DNA of 64,000 nucleotides, from the NCBI GenBank assembly GCA_900074725.1, contig LT598457.1:868001-932000 (forward strand). Reading direction: 5' to 3'. The translations under genes were made by a program, and so were the position numbers. The stretch is from Lachancea dasiensis. Taxonomy: Eukaryota; Ascomycota; Saccharomycetes; Saccharomycetales; Saccharomycetaceae. The notes under the pieces were generated by a model. It was not told the origin of the DNA and did no database searches. It saw only the letters and a list, made by a program, of their open reading frames with translations. Shown here piece by piece: positions 39,513-49,234 of this stretch. The stretch's first letter is position 1. Each line of letters opens with the position of its first letter.

Positions 39513-40263
39513 AAACGAAACGACTCATTTCCGATAAGCCGCGGCTGCGCGTACTTTGGAACACCAGAACGAATTCTCAATTAAAACATTACGAAGCTAC
39601 GACCCCTTTTCAAGAACCGCATCCGGTCACTTGATAGAGAATCCTAATCATTTAACGACAAGACATAGACTATTTACGACAACTAAAACACACTCTCTGA
39701 CCTTTGGAAGTTTGATTCCACGGAATTGCAGGATGCAGCTTGCAGGAACTCTGCGACGCATCCAAAGAACAGCCATTGGAAACCATTCCACAGAACCCCA
39801 CAAGCTCTCAATGGTCTCTCACCCATCTCGGCCGTTATTACCATCAAAGCTTACGCTTTTAACTGCTAGCAGACGCAGTTTCCACGCTAATATCGGCGGT
39901 TTTTCGAGATTCAAAGACTGCTGGGGACGTAAACTGATTTTCCGGGCCCATTAAGGGCCCTGGTAGTCTTGAATGGGGTGCTTTTACTATTTTACATGAG
40001 TTGTCACCTTGGCTCGGTTATTGTCGGGTCCGGTAATGTCAAAATGATAACTAAAAATCCAAATTCTTGAATTATTACATCCATCTGGAACAACCAAAAG
40101 ATTGTATAACTGACGAACGCTACGGCTTAGACAGGTGAATCGTGGGCTGAACTACATTTTCAAGACTACTCGAGCGTGCGAGGTTTTATAGATTGGATAT
40201 CATCGATCTTTGAAACCGAATTTTCCTCTACACACACTAAGCTTCACACCACTTCACAAAAAA
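39513..40263. other. SDH3 upstream region, with a possible 73-codon frame
   Basis: A 751-bp gap. A frame from ATG at 39733 to 39954 would encode 73 residues rich in Arg, Ser and Thr with almost no acidic residues, like a mitochondrial presequence (TLRRIQRTA, LTASRRSFHA), but no mature protein follows. It may be chance. No RNA gene was seen. Confidence 0.25.
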
Positions 40264-40770
40264 ATGCTGTTTTTGGGATTGAACAAGCCAGCTGTCTGGT
40301 CCAAACCTCTAAGAATGATGTCTCGTCGCTTGGTCTCGACCACTAAGACCTCTACGACTGAGCAGCAACAGGTTTTGATCGCACAACGTAAGAACAGACC
40401 TGTCTCCCCCCACTTGACCATCTACCAGCCTCAACTGACCTGGTATTTGTCGTCGCTGCACCGTGTGACCGGCGTTGTTCTCGGTTTAGGCTTCTTCGTC
40501 GCTACCATCTCCTTTGGCGTGTCCACTGCTTTCGGCCTCGGTCTCAACTCCAACAACTTGGCCAAGTGGTACCACGAGAAAGTGCCTACCTGGATGGACT
40601 GGACTGCCAAGGCTACTGGAGCTTACTTCCTCACTTTCCACTTTGCCAATGGTATTAGACATTTGATCTGGGACGCCGGTAAAGCCCTTACTCTCAAGGG
40701 TGTTTACAGCACCGGTTACGCTGTTCTCGCTTTCATGGCCATTGCCGGTACTGCTATGCTTACCTGGTAA
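40264..40770 (+). CDS. SDH3: Succinate dehydrogenase cytochrome b subunit
   Basis: A membrane anchor subunit of mitochondrial complex II, which carries quinone and heme sites. The ATG at 40264 gives 168 residues; the frame opens earlier only with TTG. The first 35 residues are an Arg/Ser-rich mitochondrial presequence. The mature protein begins near RKNRPVSPHLTIYQPQL, with the family motif SSLHRVTGV (the SxxHR quinone-site motif), and has three transmembrane helices. The heme-ligand histidine region is HFANGIRHLIWD. S. cerevisiae Sdh3 is 198 residues with a longer presequence. TGL1 and CTK1 follow in the same order as YKL141W, YKL140W and YKL139W. Confidence 0.95.
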   Translation: MLFLGLNKPAVWSKPLRMMSRRLVSTTKTSTTEQQQVLIAQRKNRPVSPHLTIYQPQLTWYLSSLHRVTGVVLGLGFFVATISFGVSTAFGLGLNSNNLAKWYHEKVPTWMDWTAKATGAYFLTFHFANGIRHLIWDAGKALTLKGVYSTGYAVLAFMAIAGTAMLTW

Positions 40771-41025
40771 GGAATAAATGATCGTCGGGACTGTTAATAT
40801 TCTACCACGCCAACGACCATATATATTACTATATTTATTATGCACTATTTATCGCTCCATATAGCGTCTTTCTAAGATTCTTAGTACTTATCCGGGGTTT
40901 CACTTCTCTAGCTAATAGCTCTATATTATACAGAGCGTGATACACCCTTGCTTCAAGATATCTTGAAGACAGAAAATTTAAGAGCACTAGTGGTACCGCG
41001 CTCGAGCTACACATACAGCGTCCAA

Positions 41026-42411
41026 ATGCCCGCGTTCATTCCCTTCCTGGGTAGAATCTCCTTCACCGACTATGTCATTGTGGTTTTAGTGGCCATGGAG
41101 AAGGTACTAACACTGGTGCTCAACTGTATCCCTCAAATGTGGATAGATGTTGGAACCACCATTGTTAATGCGGTGACCCGTAGGACTTTGAGTCCCATGG
41201 ATAGCATGGCTCAGCAGCTCCGAGACGCTAAGGATATACATGAGATGGCGCAGGTTTTTGGAGTGGAAATTGAAGACCACATTGTGAGGACAGAGGACAA
41301 CTATCTACTTACACTGCACCGTCTAGTACCAAACCCAGCGAACAGCAACGGCCAGGTGGTATATCTACATCACGGTCTGCTGATGTGCTCGGACGTTTGG
41401 ATGTGCCATACCGTGCGGGAATGTAATCTGCCCCTAGTTCTGTATTCGCTGGGTTTCGACGTCTGGATGGGCAACAATAGGGGCAATAAATACTCGACTC
41501 AGCACTTGGACCGTAGTCCGGGGTCTCATGAATTTTGGGATTTTTCCATTGACGAGTTTGCGTTCTTCGACATCCCTAACTCTATCGAGTTCGTGCTGAC
41601 ACACACCCATTCGCAAGAGCTCATCTGTGTGGGTTTCTCACAAGGCTCTTCACAAACATTTGCCGCACTGAGCGTGCGTGAAGATCTTAATGACAAGATC
41701 AGCCTTTTTGTCGCAATTGCTCCGGCCATGACCCCGCAAGGGCTTCACAACCGCATTGCAGACACTCTGCTGAAGTCCAGCCCCCGAGTGATGCACTTGT
41801 TCTTTGGAAACCGGATACTGCTGCCCAGCGCTACCGTTTGGCAGAAAACACTACCTCCTACGGTCTTCAACGTAGTCATCGACCTTGCCAATCGATTTCT
41901 TTTCAATTGGAAGTCCTTGAATATCTCCCCACAGCAGAAGCATGCTTCATATGCAAAACTATACTCAACTACTAGTGTCAAGAGCGTTGTCCACTGGTTC
42001 CAGATTCTAAAGGCCCAGAAGTTTCAGATGTTCGAGGAGCACGATATTGTGATGAATTCGTGGAATCCTACACGGTCATATCAAATCACTTCTTTTCCAA
42101 CCCGCACTAACATCCGCATTCCAGTCCTGCTCTTATATGGAGGCACCGATTCGCTGGTCGATATCGATGTAATGAAATCCAATCTTCCGCAAAGCCAAGT
42201 TTTCGACGTCATGATTCCATCCCACGAGCATTTGGACTTATTATGGGGACGCAGCGTCGGTGATTTTGTTATTCCCAACGTTTTGCGCTTCATATGGTTT
42301 TTCAAGGACATCAAGACCCTCGAAGCTGACACGGCGATGGGATCTACCCAAGAACTTGCCAGCCCTTTTGCCAAGACCTACAGTGACAGCGCTTCCACTA
42401 AAGAGGCATAA
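41026..42411 (+). CDS. TGL1: Steryl ester hydrolase of lipid droplets
   Basis: An acid-lipase-family enzyme that releases sterol and fatty acid from steryl esters. The ATG at 41026 gives 461 residues starting MPAFIPFLGRISFTDYV, matching the recalled S. cerevisiae start; the frame is open upstream only from a TTG. A hydrophobic membrane-targeting segment lies at about residues 12-33. The alpha/beta hydrolase core shows the oxyanion-hole region YLHHGLLMCSDVW, the nucleophile elbow GFSQGS (Ser205), the aspartate in GGTDSLVD and the histidine in HEHLDLLWG. S. cerevisiae Tgl1 (548) has a longer polar tail, which is short here. Confidence 0.95.
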   Translation: MPAFIPFLGRISFTDYVIVVLVAMEKVLTLVLNCIPQMWIDVGTTIVNAVTRRTLSPMDSMAQQLRDAKDIHEMAQVFGVEIEDHIVRTEDNYLLTLHRLVPNPANSNGQVVYLHHGLLMCSDVWMCHTVRECNLPLVLYSLGFDVWMGNNRGNKYSTQHLDRSPGSHEFWDFSIDEFAFFDIPNSIEFVLTHTHSQELICVGFSQGSSQTFAALSVREDLNDKISLFVAIAPAMTPQGLHNRIADTLLKSSPRVMHLFFGNRILLPSATVWQKTLPPTVFNVVIDLANRFLFNWKSLNISPQQKHASYAKLYSTTSVKSVVHWFQILKAQKFQMFEEHDIVMNSWNPTRSYQITSFPTRTNIRIPVLLLYGGTDSLVDIDVMKSNLPQSQVFDVMIPSHEHLDLLWGRSVGDFVIPNVLRFIWFFKDIKTLEADTAMGSTQELASPFAKTYSDSASTKEA

Positions 42412-42647
42412 TTACCTAGCTACATAATAATATATGACCTTAATTCCATGTCAAAAGCTCGCCAATTTTTAGCGAGTGCCCCATTTGAGATTTGAAGTTG
42501 TTAATGGTCAAGCAGGTACATTTTCAGATGGGAACTTGAGTGTTTATGGGGTTTGTTCGTTTTTGAGTTTTGTCCTTCTACTATGGTTAATATACTAAAA
42601 AATGTCCTGCTCATCGACAAACATCAGTTATAGTGTGAAATCCATAA

Positions 42648-44100
42648 ATGCATAGAAATAGGATGCCCTTCAATCGTATGTTAGCTTTCGGCAAGATCTT
42701 ACAGAAGCTCGACAATCTTACTAACCAAATCTCGGGGTCGTTTAGAGCGCAAGGGCTTCAGGAAAAGAGGCGGACATGGTGGTCCAAATGAAGCACCAAT
42801 CGGCACACGTCACTCAAACCGCAATGAAGTATTCGATCGCTCGAATATCCAACGTGGTTCTCGAAGCGATACTGCACCACCAGATGTTAAAAGGCAGCGC
42901 ATAGGTCAGTCCCGGTACAGTGGTTCCCGTTATCAAGATTCACATACATCCACAGAATTACCGAGGGAGAAAAGCCATGTTAATGGCCTACAGCTGCCTA
43001 CCGGTCCTAAACTCATGAAAAACCATTCTCGATACGATCCAGGTCCGCCGAAGCCCAAACTTGCCCCTGTTAGTGTGCTGGTGCGCGAACAAGAGTCCTC
43101 CGTCTACGAACGAATTCAACAGGTCGGAGAGGGTACATACGGAAAAGTCTACAAGGCCAAAAACACTGTGACAGGACAACTTGTTGCTCTGAAGCGGTTA
43201 AGGCTCGAAGGCGAACGAGAAGCTTTCCCGATCACTTCCATTCGTGAAATAAAACTACTGCAAAGTTTTGACCACCGGAACATCAGCACGCTGTCCGAGA
43301 TCATGGTCGAATCTCAAAAAACTGTGTACATGATCTTTGAGTACGCAGACAATGACTTGTCTGGGTTGCTCATGAATGAGCAGATTCGACTGTCGAACGC
43401 CAACTGCAAACACATTTTCAAAAGTCTATTGGAAGGCATTCACTATTTGCACGACAACGGCATTCTGCACAGAGATATAAAAGGCTCCAACATACTTATA
43501 AACAATAAGGGGCAACTGAAGATCACGGATTTCGGGCTGGCACGGAAAATGCGGGACGATTCAGATTACACCAATCGAGTCATTACTCTGTGGTACAGAC
43601 CGCCAGAATTGCTGATGGGGTCGACAACATATGGAACCGCGGTGGACCTATGGGGATGTGGGTGCTTGCTGGTGGAGTTGTTCCAAAAAGTGGCAATTTT
43701 CCAGGGCACGAACGAAGTTGAGCAACTAAATGCCATTTTCGCTGTAATGGGAACACCAAGCGTTGAGCAATGGCCGAACTTGTTCGATATGCCATGGTTT
43801 TTCATGATGGTTCCGCAACAAGGATGCAAATTCGAATCCAAGTTTGACGAGCTGTATGGAAAGGTGCTTCCCACCAGCGCGTCATGCGATTTAGCCAAGG
43901 GGCTACTTCTTTACGATGAAGCGAAGAGGCTCTCAGCGAAGGAAGCCCTTAAACACCAATATTTTCGCGAGGAACCGCAACCCGAGCCCCTGGACCTCAC
44001 TGGATTCGACGGATGGCACGAGTTTGAGGCTAAAAGACACAGGCGCAAGGAAAGAGAAGAACAAAAACGGCGTGAGAAATCGGAGCCAAAATCTCCGTGA
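42648..44100 (+). CDS. CTK1: CTD kinase I catalytic subunit, spliced (exons 42648-42675 and 42746-44100)
   Basis: Ctk1 is the cyclin-dependent kinase of the CTDK-I complex that phosphorylates Ser2 of the RNA polymerase II tail during elongation. A 28-base first exon (MHRNRMPFN plus one base) joined in frame to the frame from 42746 gives 460 residues. Using the later ATG at 43015 would drop 99 residues. The N-terminal 110 residues are Arg/Asn/Ser-rich and disordered, like the S. cerevisiae N-terminus. The kinase has GEGTYG (137-142), Lys159, the cyclin-binding helix PITSIRE (171-177), HRD (251-253) and DFG (271-273). The C-terminus is basic. S. cerevisiae CTK1 has no annotated intron as far as I recall. 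Confidence 0.9.
42676..42745 (+). other. Spliceosomal intron of CTK1
   Basis: A 70-base intron with GTATGT at 42676-42681, a perfect TACTAAC branch point at 42719-42725 and a 3' AG at 42744-42745 after a T-rich stretch. It is in phase 1. Splicing joins C to AG, making a glutamine codon, and the frame then stays open to the kinase domain. The alternative AG two bases on would break the frame. Confidence 0.87.
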
Positions 44101-44296
44101 CATTGGCAAAAGCAACATGTAAGTAATCACCAGTGCAATACGCAAACAGGTGAGTCCAGTTCACATAACACTCACGCCCGCTCAAGTGTGTTAAAGTGCT
44201 GTCCAATTGTGCATTCAGTGCAGCACGTCAAGGTACAAGGCATAAATACTTCGATCAATCATAAATAACAACATTAATTAGTTGCTCCCTGGGCTT

Positions 44297-44503
44297 CTAT
44301 TTTTTTCCCAGCATCTCCTCTTCGAAACACCTGTTTCCACCTATGAACCACGAGGCGTGAACTTTGCCCAACTGGCCCACCAAATGCTCATTGCACTGGT
44401 GAGACATAGTTTCCATCTGTGCTCCAGTCCGCGCGAGGTTCGCTTGCAAAGTTTTCAATTGCTGCGCCAAATGTGCATACTGTCTCGCTTTTGTCTCATT
44501 CAT
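44297..44503 (-). CDS. HSK3: DASH/Dam1 complex subunit
   Basis: Hsk3 is one of the small subunits of the ten-protein DASH/Dam1 ring that couples kinetochores to spindle microtubules. The 68 residues match the S. cerevisiae length of 69. The recalled S. cerevisiae pattern is recovered: a KARQYAHLAQQLKTLQANL coiled coil, then METMSHQCNEHLVGQLGKVHASW and a C-terminal MLGK. It is too short to be noticed by length alone, and a longer frame on the plus strand (44282-44638) is its shadow. In S. cerevisiae it is YKL138C-A, next to CTK1 and MRPL31, the same neighbourhood as here. Confidence 0.93.
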   Translation of the reverse strand: MNETKARQYAHLAQQLKTLQANLARTGAQMETMSHQCNEHLVGQLGKVHASWFIGGNRCFEEEMLGKK

Positions 44504-45230
44504 GAGGCAACAAAAACCTGCGGGAGATACCGAGTGGAAGTTGTAGCTGAGGGCTTACTGTCTGTGATGAGTCCCAGGCCACCCTATACGTCTCTTGTTT
44601 ACCAATTGATGACAGATTTTCTACATCACTACACGTGATAGTTGGTATATTGGCACGATAAAGTTGTGCCATGGTAAGAAGGAAACGTTCCGTTAACACT
44701 CGTCTTTCCCAAGCTCTTAGATTCTGGGGATGGTAGCAGCCTAATATTTTTAGTAGCTCCGTGCAGTTTCGAGGGTGGAAACCGATGTTCATAGGGTTTT
44801 TGTCGAATGCCACGCCAAGTGATTTTGGAAGCCCTGACATCTGGCAAAAACTCTGATATATGGAGAAGCTTCTAAAAATGAGCCAGACGGGTATCTTCTG
44901 TCTGTTATTGTGGGAAACAGCCATTATAAGGGCATCGCCTTTTGGAGTGTATTGGCCATTGCGCAAGTTTTACTGGAACAGCATTTTACTACAAAAGAGC
45001 ATATAGACTCACGGATTGGTACTAAAATAACCTTCTCTCGTGCTTTCGAATCGGAGACTGCCATCTGCTGGCTCTTCTTCGGGAATCTCGGCTCGCAAAG
45101 CATCATTCTGTGTCTTTTAACGTGTGTCGTATATTCACGTGGCCCTCATGCTTTTATACTGCCTAATGTAAACATAGTTGTGACAGGACATCATCGACAG
45201 TAGAGGGAGACGTTATCATCGGCCAGGGTT
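44504..45230. promoter_or_regulatory. Divergent region HSK3 / SPC24
   Basis: A 727-bp gap between two divergent kinetochore genes. A minus-strand frame (ATG at 44924, ending at 44496 and overlapping the HSK3 start by 8 bp) would encode 142 residues with no recognisable features; I regard it as chance. A CACGTG E-box lies at 45136-45141, about 90 bp before SPC24. Confidence 0.35.
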
Positions 45231-45827
45231 ATGTCGAAGGAGCAGCTCCTAGAGGATCCGACTGGCCTTCTGCGAGAGACTAGAAACAATTTCTCCATTG
45301 TAAATGATTCCGAGTCGCTGAAAAATGTGGCCAAGAACCTGGAAGAGCTACAGCGCACGGTGGAGGAAAAGCTAATGCGCAAAGAGGATGAGGCGAAACA
45401 GCTAGATCTGGCCGTGAGAAAGACACAAAATAGGCTGGAAGTTCTGCGACGCGCTAGAAATGGGACAGGAGATAATACGGACGCATTGAGTGACGCTGAC
45501 GGTGCAGATCAACTGTCGCAAGAACTCGAACTCCTAGAACAACGACTGGTGGGTTTGAGACGCCAAGTAGATGAGGGTCTGAAAGAGCTAGTAGCAATTG
45601 AAACGGTCCGAGAAGGAAGCCCGGAGCTTCTTCCTGAGAAAGATGCCGTGGACCGTGGCCACAAAACGGATATTTTGAAGATCCAGGTTTATCGGTCCTT
45701 GGGTATAGCTCTCGATCTCTCGAACCGCAATGCTTTGATAAACAAAACTGGCACACTAGATGTGGTGCCACTGGACGATGCGTCGGACGATTTTTTCCGG
45801 ACAAAGTACCTCTGGGACAGAATTTAA
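45231..45827 (+). CDS. SPC24: Ndc80 kinetochore complex subunit
   Basis: Spc24 pairs with Spc25 to anchor the Ndc80 microtubule-binding complex to the inner kinetochore. The 198 residues (S. cerevisiae 213) have an N-terminal coiled coil from about residue 28 to 125. The C-terminal globular RWD-type domain contains KIQVYRSLGIALDL and the closing DDFFRTKYLWDRI, which match the recalled S. cerevisiae sequence (KLKLYRSLGVILDL, DFYKTKYIWERL). In S. cerevisiae SPC24 is YMR117C beside ASC1, but here it sits among YKL137-139 genes, an example of the interleaved ancestral order. It converges with MRPL31. Confidence 0.93.
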   Translation: MSKEQLLEDPTGLLRETRNNFSIVNDSESLKNVAKNLEELQRTVEEKLMRKEDEAKQLDLAVRKTQNRLEVLRRARNGTGDNTDALSDADGADQLSQELELLEQRLVGLRRQVDEGLKELVAIETVREGSPELLPEKDAVDRGHKTDILKIQVYRSLGIALDLSNRNALINKTGTLDVVPLDDASDDFFRTKYLWDRI

Positions 45828-45991
45828 AGGCTGGTCCTCTGCTCTTAGCGCACAAAGCGCAAACATCTCTACCAAGCAGTACATACGTGCTTGTCATTAA
45901 TAAATGCGATTAGCCATTCCGTGGGCCGTATCTATATACATGTGTTCAACCGGTATCTAACTAGTGCACCTGCCTATCTACTGCGGTCATC

Positions 45992-46387
45992 TCAGAAGAA
46001 ATCAGGGTTTCTTCTCTGAGAGATCTTCGTCCATTTGGGGAGTTTGTGGGTTCCTTTACGGTATCCCTTCGCCTGTTTGTTGAAGTAGGTGTACTTGTCT
46101 TTGTAGGACATCTGCTTTTCTGAAGGAAAAAGTGAGTTTTTGTTGAGCAACCGGAGCCCTTTGACGCCGGGTTTCAGTAATTTTGTGCTATTCATGGCAG
46201 CTTCAAATGATACACCCTTCGCCATACTTCTGGTCGCGTGAAGCCCAAGATTCAGATTCTTGATCACGGCATCCACGTCTTGTAGTCTGCGTCTTTGTCT
46301 TTGTTTTTGAGGGCGGGACATTTTCCATGGAATCTTCCAAAGCAATCCTCCCAGTAATGTGCTACTAGCTTTAAAGGGACCAAACAT
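45992..46387 (-). CDS. MRPL31: Mitochondrial large ribosomal subunit protein
   Basis: A mitochondrial ribosomal protein of 131 residues from the ATG giving MFGPFKASS, exactly the S. cerevisiae length. The recalled S. cerevisiae motifs are kept: [36 protein letters not shown] and a final FF. The frame is open for 39 codons further upstream, but conservation begins at MFGPF, so that start was chosen. It is highly basic, as expected for an rRNA-binding protein. It diverges from CMC1 and converges with SPC24. Confidence 0.95.
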   Translation of the reverse strand: MFGPFKASSTLLGGLLWKIPWKMSRPQKQRQRRRLQDVDAVIKNLNLGLHATRSMAKGVSFEAAMNSTKLLKPGVKGLRLLNKNSLFPSEKQMSYKDKYTYFNKQAKGYRKGTHKLPKWTKISQRRNPDFF

Positions 46388-46634
46388 CTTGGTGGAACTG
46401 TCGTCTATGCCACTGAGGTTGTCCTCTTTATTGACTGTCTTCCTACTTCCAACCAAATAGTTAAATCCTCTTAGTATTTGAAATTTTTCATAATATTTAA
46501 CCAACTATAAGTGTTAGTTACTTCGACAGTGAGAGAGCCCGGTCAGATTACCATCCATAGGACCTTAAAACCTTATCCAGCGTTCTCCTCTGAGCTTCCC
46601 TTTCACTTATACAATTAATAGGTATTGTACAGAG

Positions 46635-46964
46635 ATGTCCGATGATTTGAGCTCCTCCACATCTCGCAGACTTCCAATCTGGGTACTGGGTCCGAGAGAA
46701 GAGAAAGAGGCTCGTCAAAACCTCAAGAAATTCGCCTACGATCAATGCTCGGAGTATGTGAAGGCTATGGTGGAGTGTTCGAAATTACATGGTTTAAAGA
46801 TTTTTCCGGCATGTCAACCTCAGAGAGATAGAATGGCGGGATGTATATTGTCATATCAAGGCGACTCGTTTTTGGACCAGGAACGAGACAAGATAGTACA
46901 ACGCAAAATTGGCAAACTTGAGCAGCAATTGCGAGAGCAACAAGAGACACACGCCAAAAAATGA
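46635..46964 (+). CDS. CMC1: Twin CX9C protein of the mitochondrial intermembrane space
   Basis: Cmc1 is a copper-binding intermembrane-space protein that helps cytochrome c oxidase and Sod1 receive copper. The 109 residues (S. cerevisiae 111) contain two CX9C helices, CSEYVKAMVEC and CQPQRDRMAGC, the disulfide pattern recognised by the Mia40 import system. The C-terminus is a charged helix. In S. cerevisiae it is YKL137W, close to MRPL31 and APL2, as here. It converges with APL2. Confidence 0.95.
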   Translation: MSDDLSSSTSRRLPIWVLGPREEKEARQNLKKFAYDQCSEYVKAMVECSKLHGLKIFPACQPQRDRMAGCILSYQGDSFLDQERDKIVQRKIGKLEQQLREQQETHAKK

Positions 46965-47089
46965 TGATATGAACGACACGACCGGATTTTAGAAAGTAGG
47001 GCCTGTAGATAAGTATTAATGATACAAATGATAGTTGGTGGTTTTTTTATGGTATCTAAATACTGACATTGGGAAGAGCGAATCGGCCT

Positions 47090-49234
47090 TCAGAAAAGAT
47101 CCAGTAGATCCTGAGTATTACTGTTCTGACTAGTTTTGGCGGAACCATGCTTCTCGTGGAGCGAGAGACCTTGAATTGACTCATCTACTGGTTGCTGGCT
47201 CTGCGGTTGTAAGTGTTGTGGTACCACTGGTGCGAAGTCAAACAGGTCGTTGATATCGCTCAGCACCGAACTGCTTGGTTGCGTCGCATTCGCTGCGAAA
47301 TTCGACTCACCATCAAAATCTAGCAGGTTGTCCTCGTTCATGTTCTTCATAATTTCGTCACGAGCCATGTACTGCAGTTCATTCAGCTGCTTGCCCTTCA
47401 CAGCGTTAGTGGTACGCATGCGATATCTCGTCATCGTAGAGACAGGTTTATAGTAAATAGAACTCAAAAGCGACAATTCTCGTAGCAACGTTTCTAGTAG
47501 CTCAGGAGAAAAAGCATCCAAAGTTGTAGCGACCTGTGGTAGCTGAGCATTACACAACTCGTTGATGAGAGTCTCATTTTCACCCTCGAGTGACAGACAC
47601 CTCCAGTACATGATCGCCATATCTCGTACGTCCAGTTCATCCGTGCTCGTGGTTGCCAAATTGAGCAGGTTCTGCAACATTGCACCAGGTAGGACAGAAT
47701 GCAATTTTACTACTGTAATTAACAATGACATCTGGGTCAAGCTTTCTTCGTGAGTGAAAGAATCGATAAAAACCTGAAGACTTTTGTCAATATTAGAGAA
47801 CTTCTCTGAATACTGGCCTAGAAGCCAGATATAGTTGCACTTGGCGTAATCCGTTTGAAAAACCGACTCCGTAGAACCCCATACTTGAGCGAGAGAACAC
47901 ACCTGTGTGATCATATCATCTTGCTCGGAACCCGTGTGTCTGATAAGGTTGCACATGGCCACCATGCAATCATCTTGGAAAGAGTCTCTCGTCTGACACA
48001 GGTCAACTATGATGTCCAAAACTTTACGAACAAACTTCACCTCGGAAAACTTAACACCTAGCTGAGACAGCGCAAGAATGGCCTTGGATACGAACTCGGA
48101 TTCATACTCCATCGCATATTCTTTCAGCTCAGCGAGAAGAAGAGTACATTGTTTTAGATTGCAAGGATCTACCAATCTCACCAAAATGTCGATCTTCTCC
48201 AATTTAACATAGAGGGGATCGTTAAACTTCACGTAAAAAATTCGTAGTTCTCGTGAAAGTAGGAGCGGGTACCTTTCCAAAATGATGCGAATGTTACGCA
48301 GCGCCACGTACTGCATCTCCGGAGGCGTTGACATCAAAGACACTAGCCCTGAGGAGATCTTGGAAAAAATTGGGGAATCAACGTTCACTTGAATTTTGGG
48401 CAGATTAGCAATCACAACCTTGATAGTTGCTAGCACCACAGCTGCATTTACATGTTGAAGGTGTGGGGTTACTCGGTCGATGATTTGTTCCGCTTCAAGC
48501 GAATCTTTTGCAGTATATTCAGCCAGCGCGCCTAGGATGACAATTCTAGCCCATTCAGTGCATTCGTTCAAAGCCAAGAGAAATTGAGATACATGCTGTT
48601 GGATGAGCTTTGGCAATTCCACCACGGAGGGGTCTGTCTCATAAATGTCTGATAACGCGGCAATGGCATTTGCAACTACCATAGGATTTGAGTCTTCCAG
48701 AGCACTCACCAAGTCTTCTAACACGCCGAGCTCCTGGCAAAGTTCTTTATTCAAAGCAAACAATTTAGCCACACAAATCACGGCTGTTTTACGCACGTAC
48801 GGATTATCGTCTTGTAGCGTCTTGCGCAGAGGTATCTCCACATACTCCAGAATCTTGTCGACTCGAATCATCGACATCGTTCTAATAGCCATACATCTGA
48901 TAAGGGGATTCGAGTCTTGGGCATCGCTCACAAACGTGTTGACTGCTAGGATGCATAATTCAGGATGAGTCTCTGCATAGTTCATCACATACAGATAGAC
49001 CAGCTTTTTTTGCTCCACGTCCGATGCAGCTATATTTTTCAGTATGTCGGGAAACAACGACGATACGTCCTTACCTAACGTCATTTGTTGGATCGTCTTT
49101 TTAATAGCATCTTTACGGGTCTGCGGGTATGGAGATACGAGGCCATTCCTAAGCTCGAAGAGTTCCCCCTTTTTCGAGATCTTAGGCGCTACGCGTGTCG
49201 CATTTGACAAAAACTTTTTGAGCTTCTTCTCCAT
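47090..49234 (-). CDS. APL2: Beta-adaptin of the AP-1 clathrin adaptor
   Basis: The large beta subunit of the AP-1 complex, acting in clathrin-coated transport between trans-Golgi and endosomes. The ATG at 49234 gives 714 residues (S. cerevisiae 726); the frame extends four codons upstream only from GTG. The trunk is a solenoid of helical repeats beginning with KKGELFELRNGL and containing the conserved DVEQKKLVYLYVMNYAE and DDNPYVRKTAVIC boxes. The hinge from about residue 620 is polar. The last residues, DLLDLF, form a clathrin-box motif. No C-terminal ear domain follows, as in yeast beta-1. Confidence 0.95.
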   Translation of the reverse strand: MEKKLKKFLSNATRVAPKISKKGELFELRNGLVSPYPQTRKDAIKKTIQQMTLGKDVSSLFPDILKNIAASDVEQKKLVYLYVMNYAETHPELCILAVNTFVSDAQDSNPLIRCMAIRTMSMIRVDKILEYVEIPLRKTLQDDNPYVRKTAVICVAKLFALNKELCQELGVLEDLVSALEDSNPMVVANAIAALSDIYETDPSVVELPKLIQQHVSQFLLALNECTEWARIVILGALAEYTAKDSLEAEQIIDRVTPHLQHVNAAVVLATIKVVIANLPKIQVNVDSPIFSKISSGLVSLMSTPPEMQYVALRNIRIILERYPLLLSRELRIFYVKFNDPLYVKLEKIDILVRLVDPCNLKQCTLLLAELKEYAMEYESEFVSKAILALSQLGVKFSEVKFVRKVLDIIVDLCQTRDSFQDDCMVAMCNLIRHTGSEQDDMITQVCSLAQVWGSTESVFQTDYAKCNYIWLLGQYSEKFSNIDKSLQVFIDSFTHEESLTQMSLLITVVKLHSVLPGAMLQNLLNLATTSTDELDVRDMAIMYWRCLSLEGENETLINELCNAQLPQVATTLDAFSPELLETLLRELSLLSSIYYKPVSTMTRYRMRTTNAVKGKQLNELQYMARDEIMKNMNEDNLLDFDGESNFAANATQPSSSVLSDINDLFDFAPVVPQHLQPQSQQPVDESIQGLSLHEKHGSAKTSQNSNTQDLLDLF

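Noticed and set aside
44282-44638. 118-codon plus-strand frame downstream of CTK1
   Set aside because: It covers HSK3 on the opposite strand, whose sequence is recognisable; shadow.
44496-44924. 142-codon minus-strand frame between HSK3 and SPC24
   Set aside because: It overlaps the HSK3 start, has no recognisable feature, and frames of this length are expected by chance a few times in 64 kb. Its longer form begins at TTG.
46961-47067. Box C-like ATGATGA and box D-like CTGA between CMC1 and APL2
   Set aside because: The C box overlaps the CMC1 stop, no terminal stem forms, and no guide sequence is recognisable.
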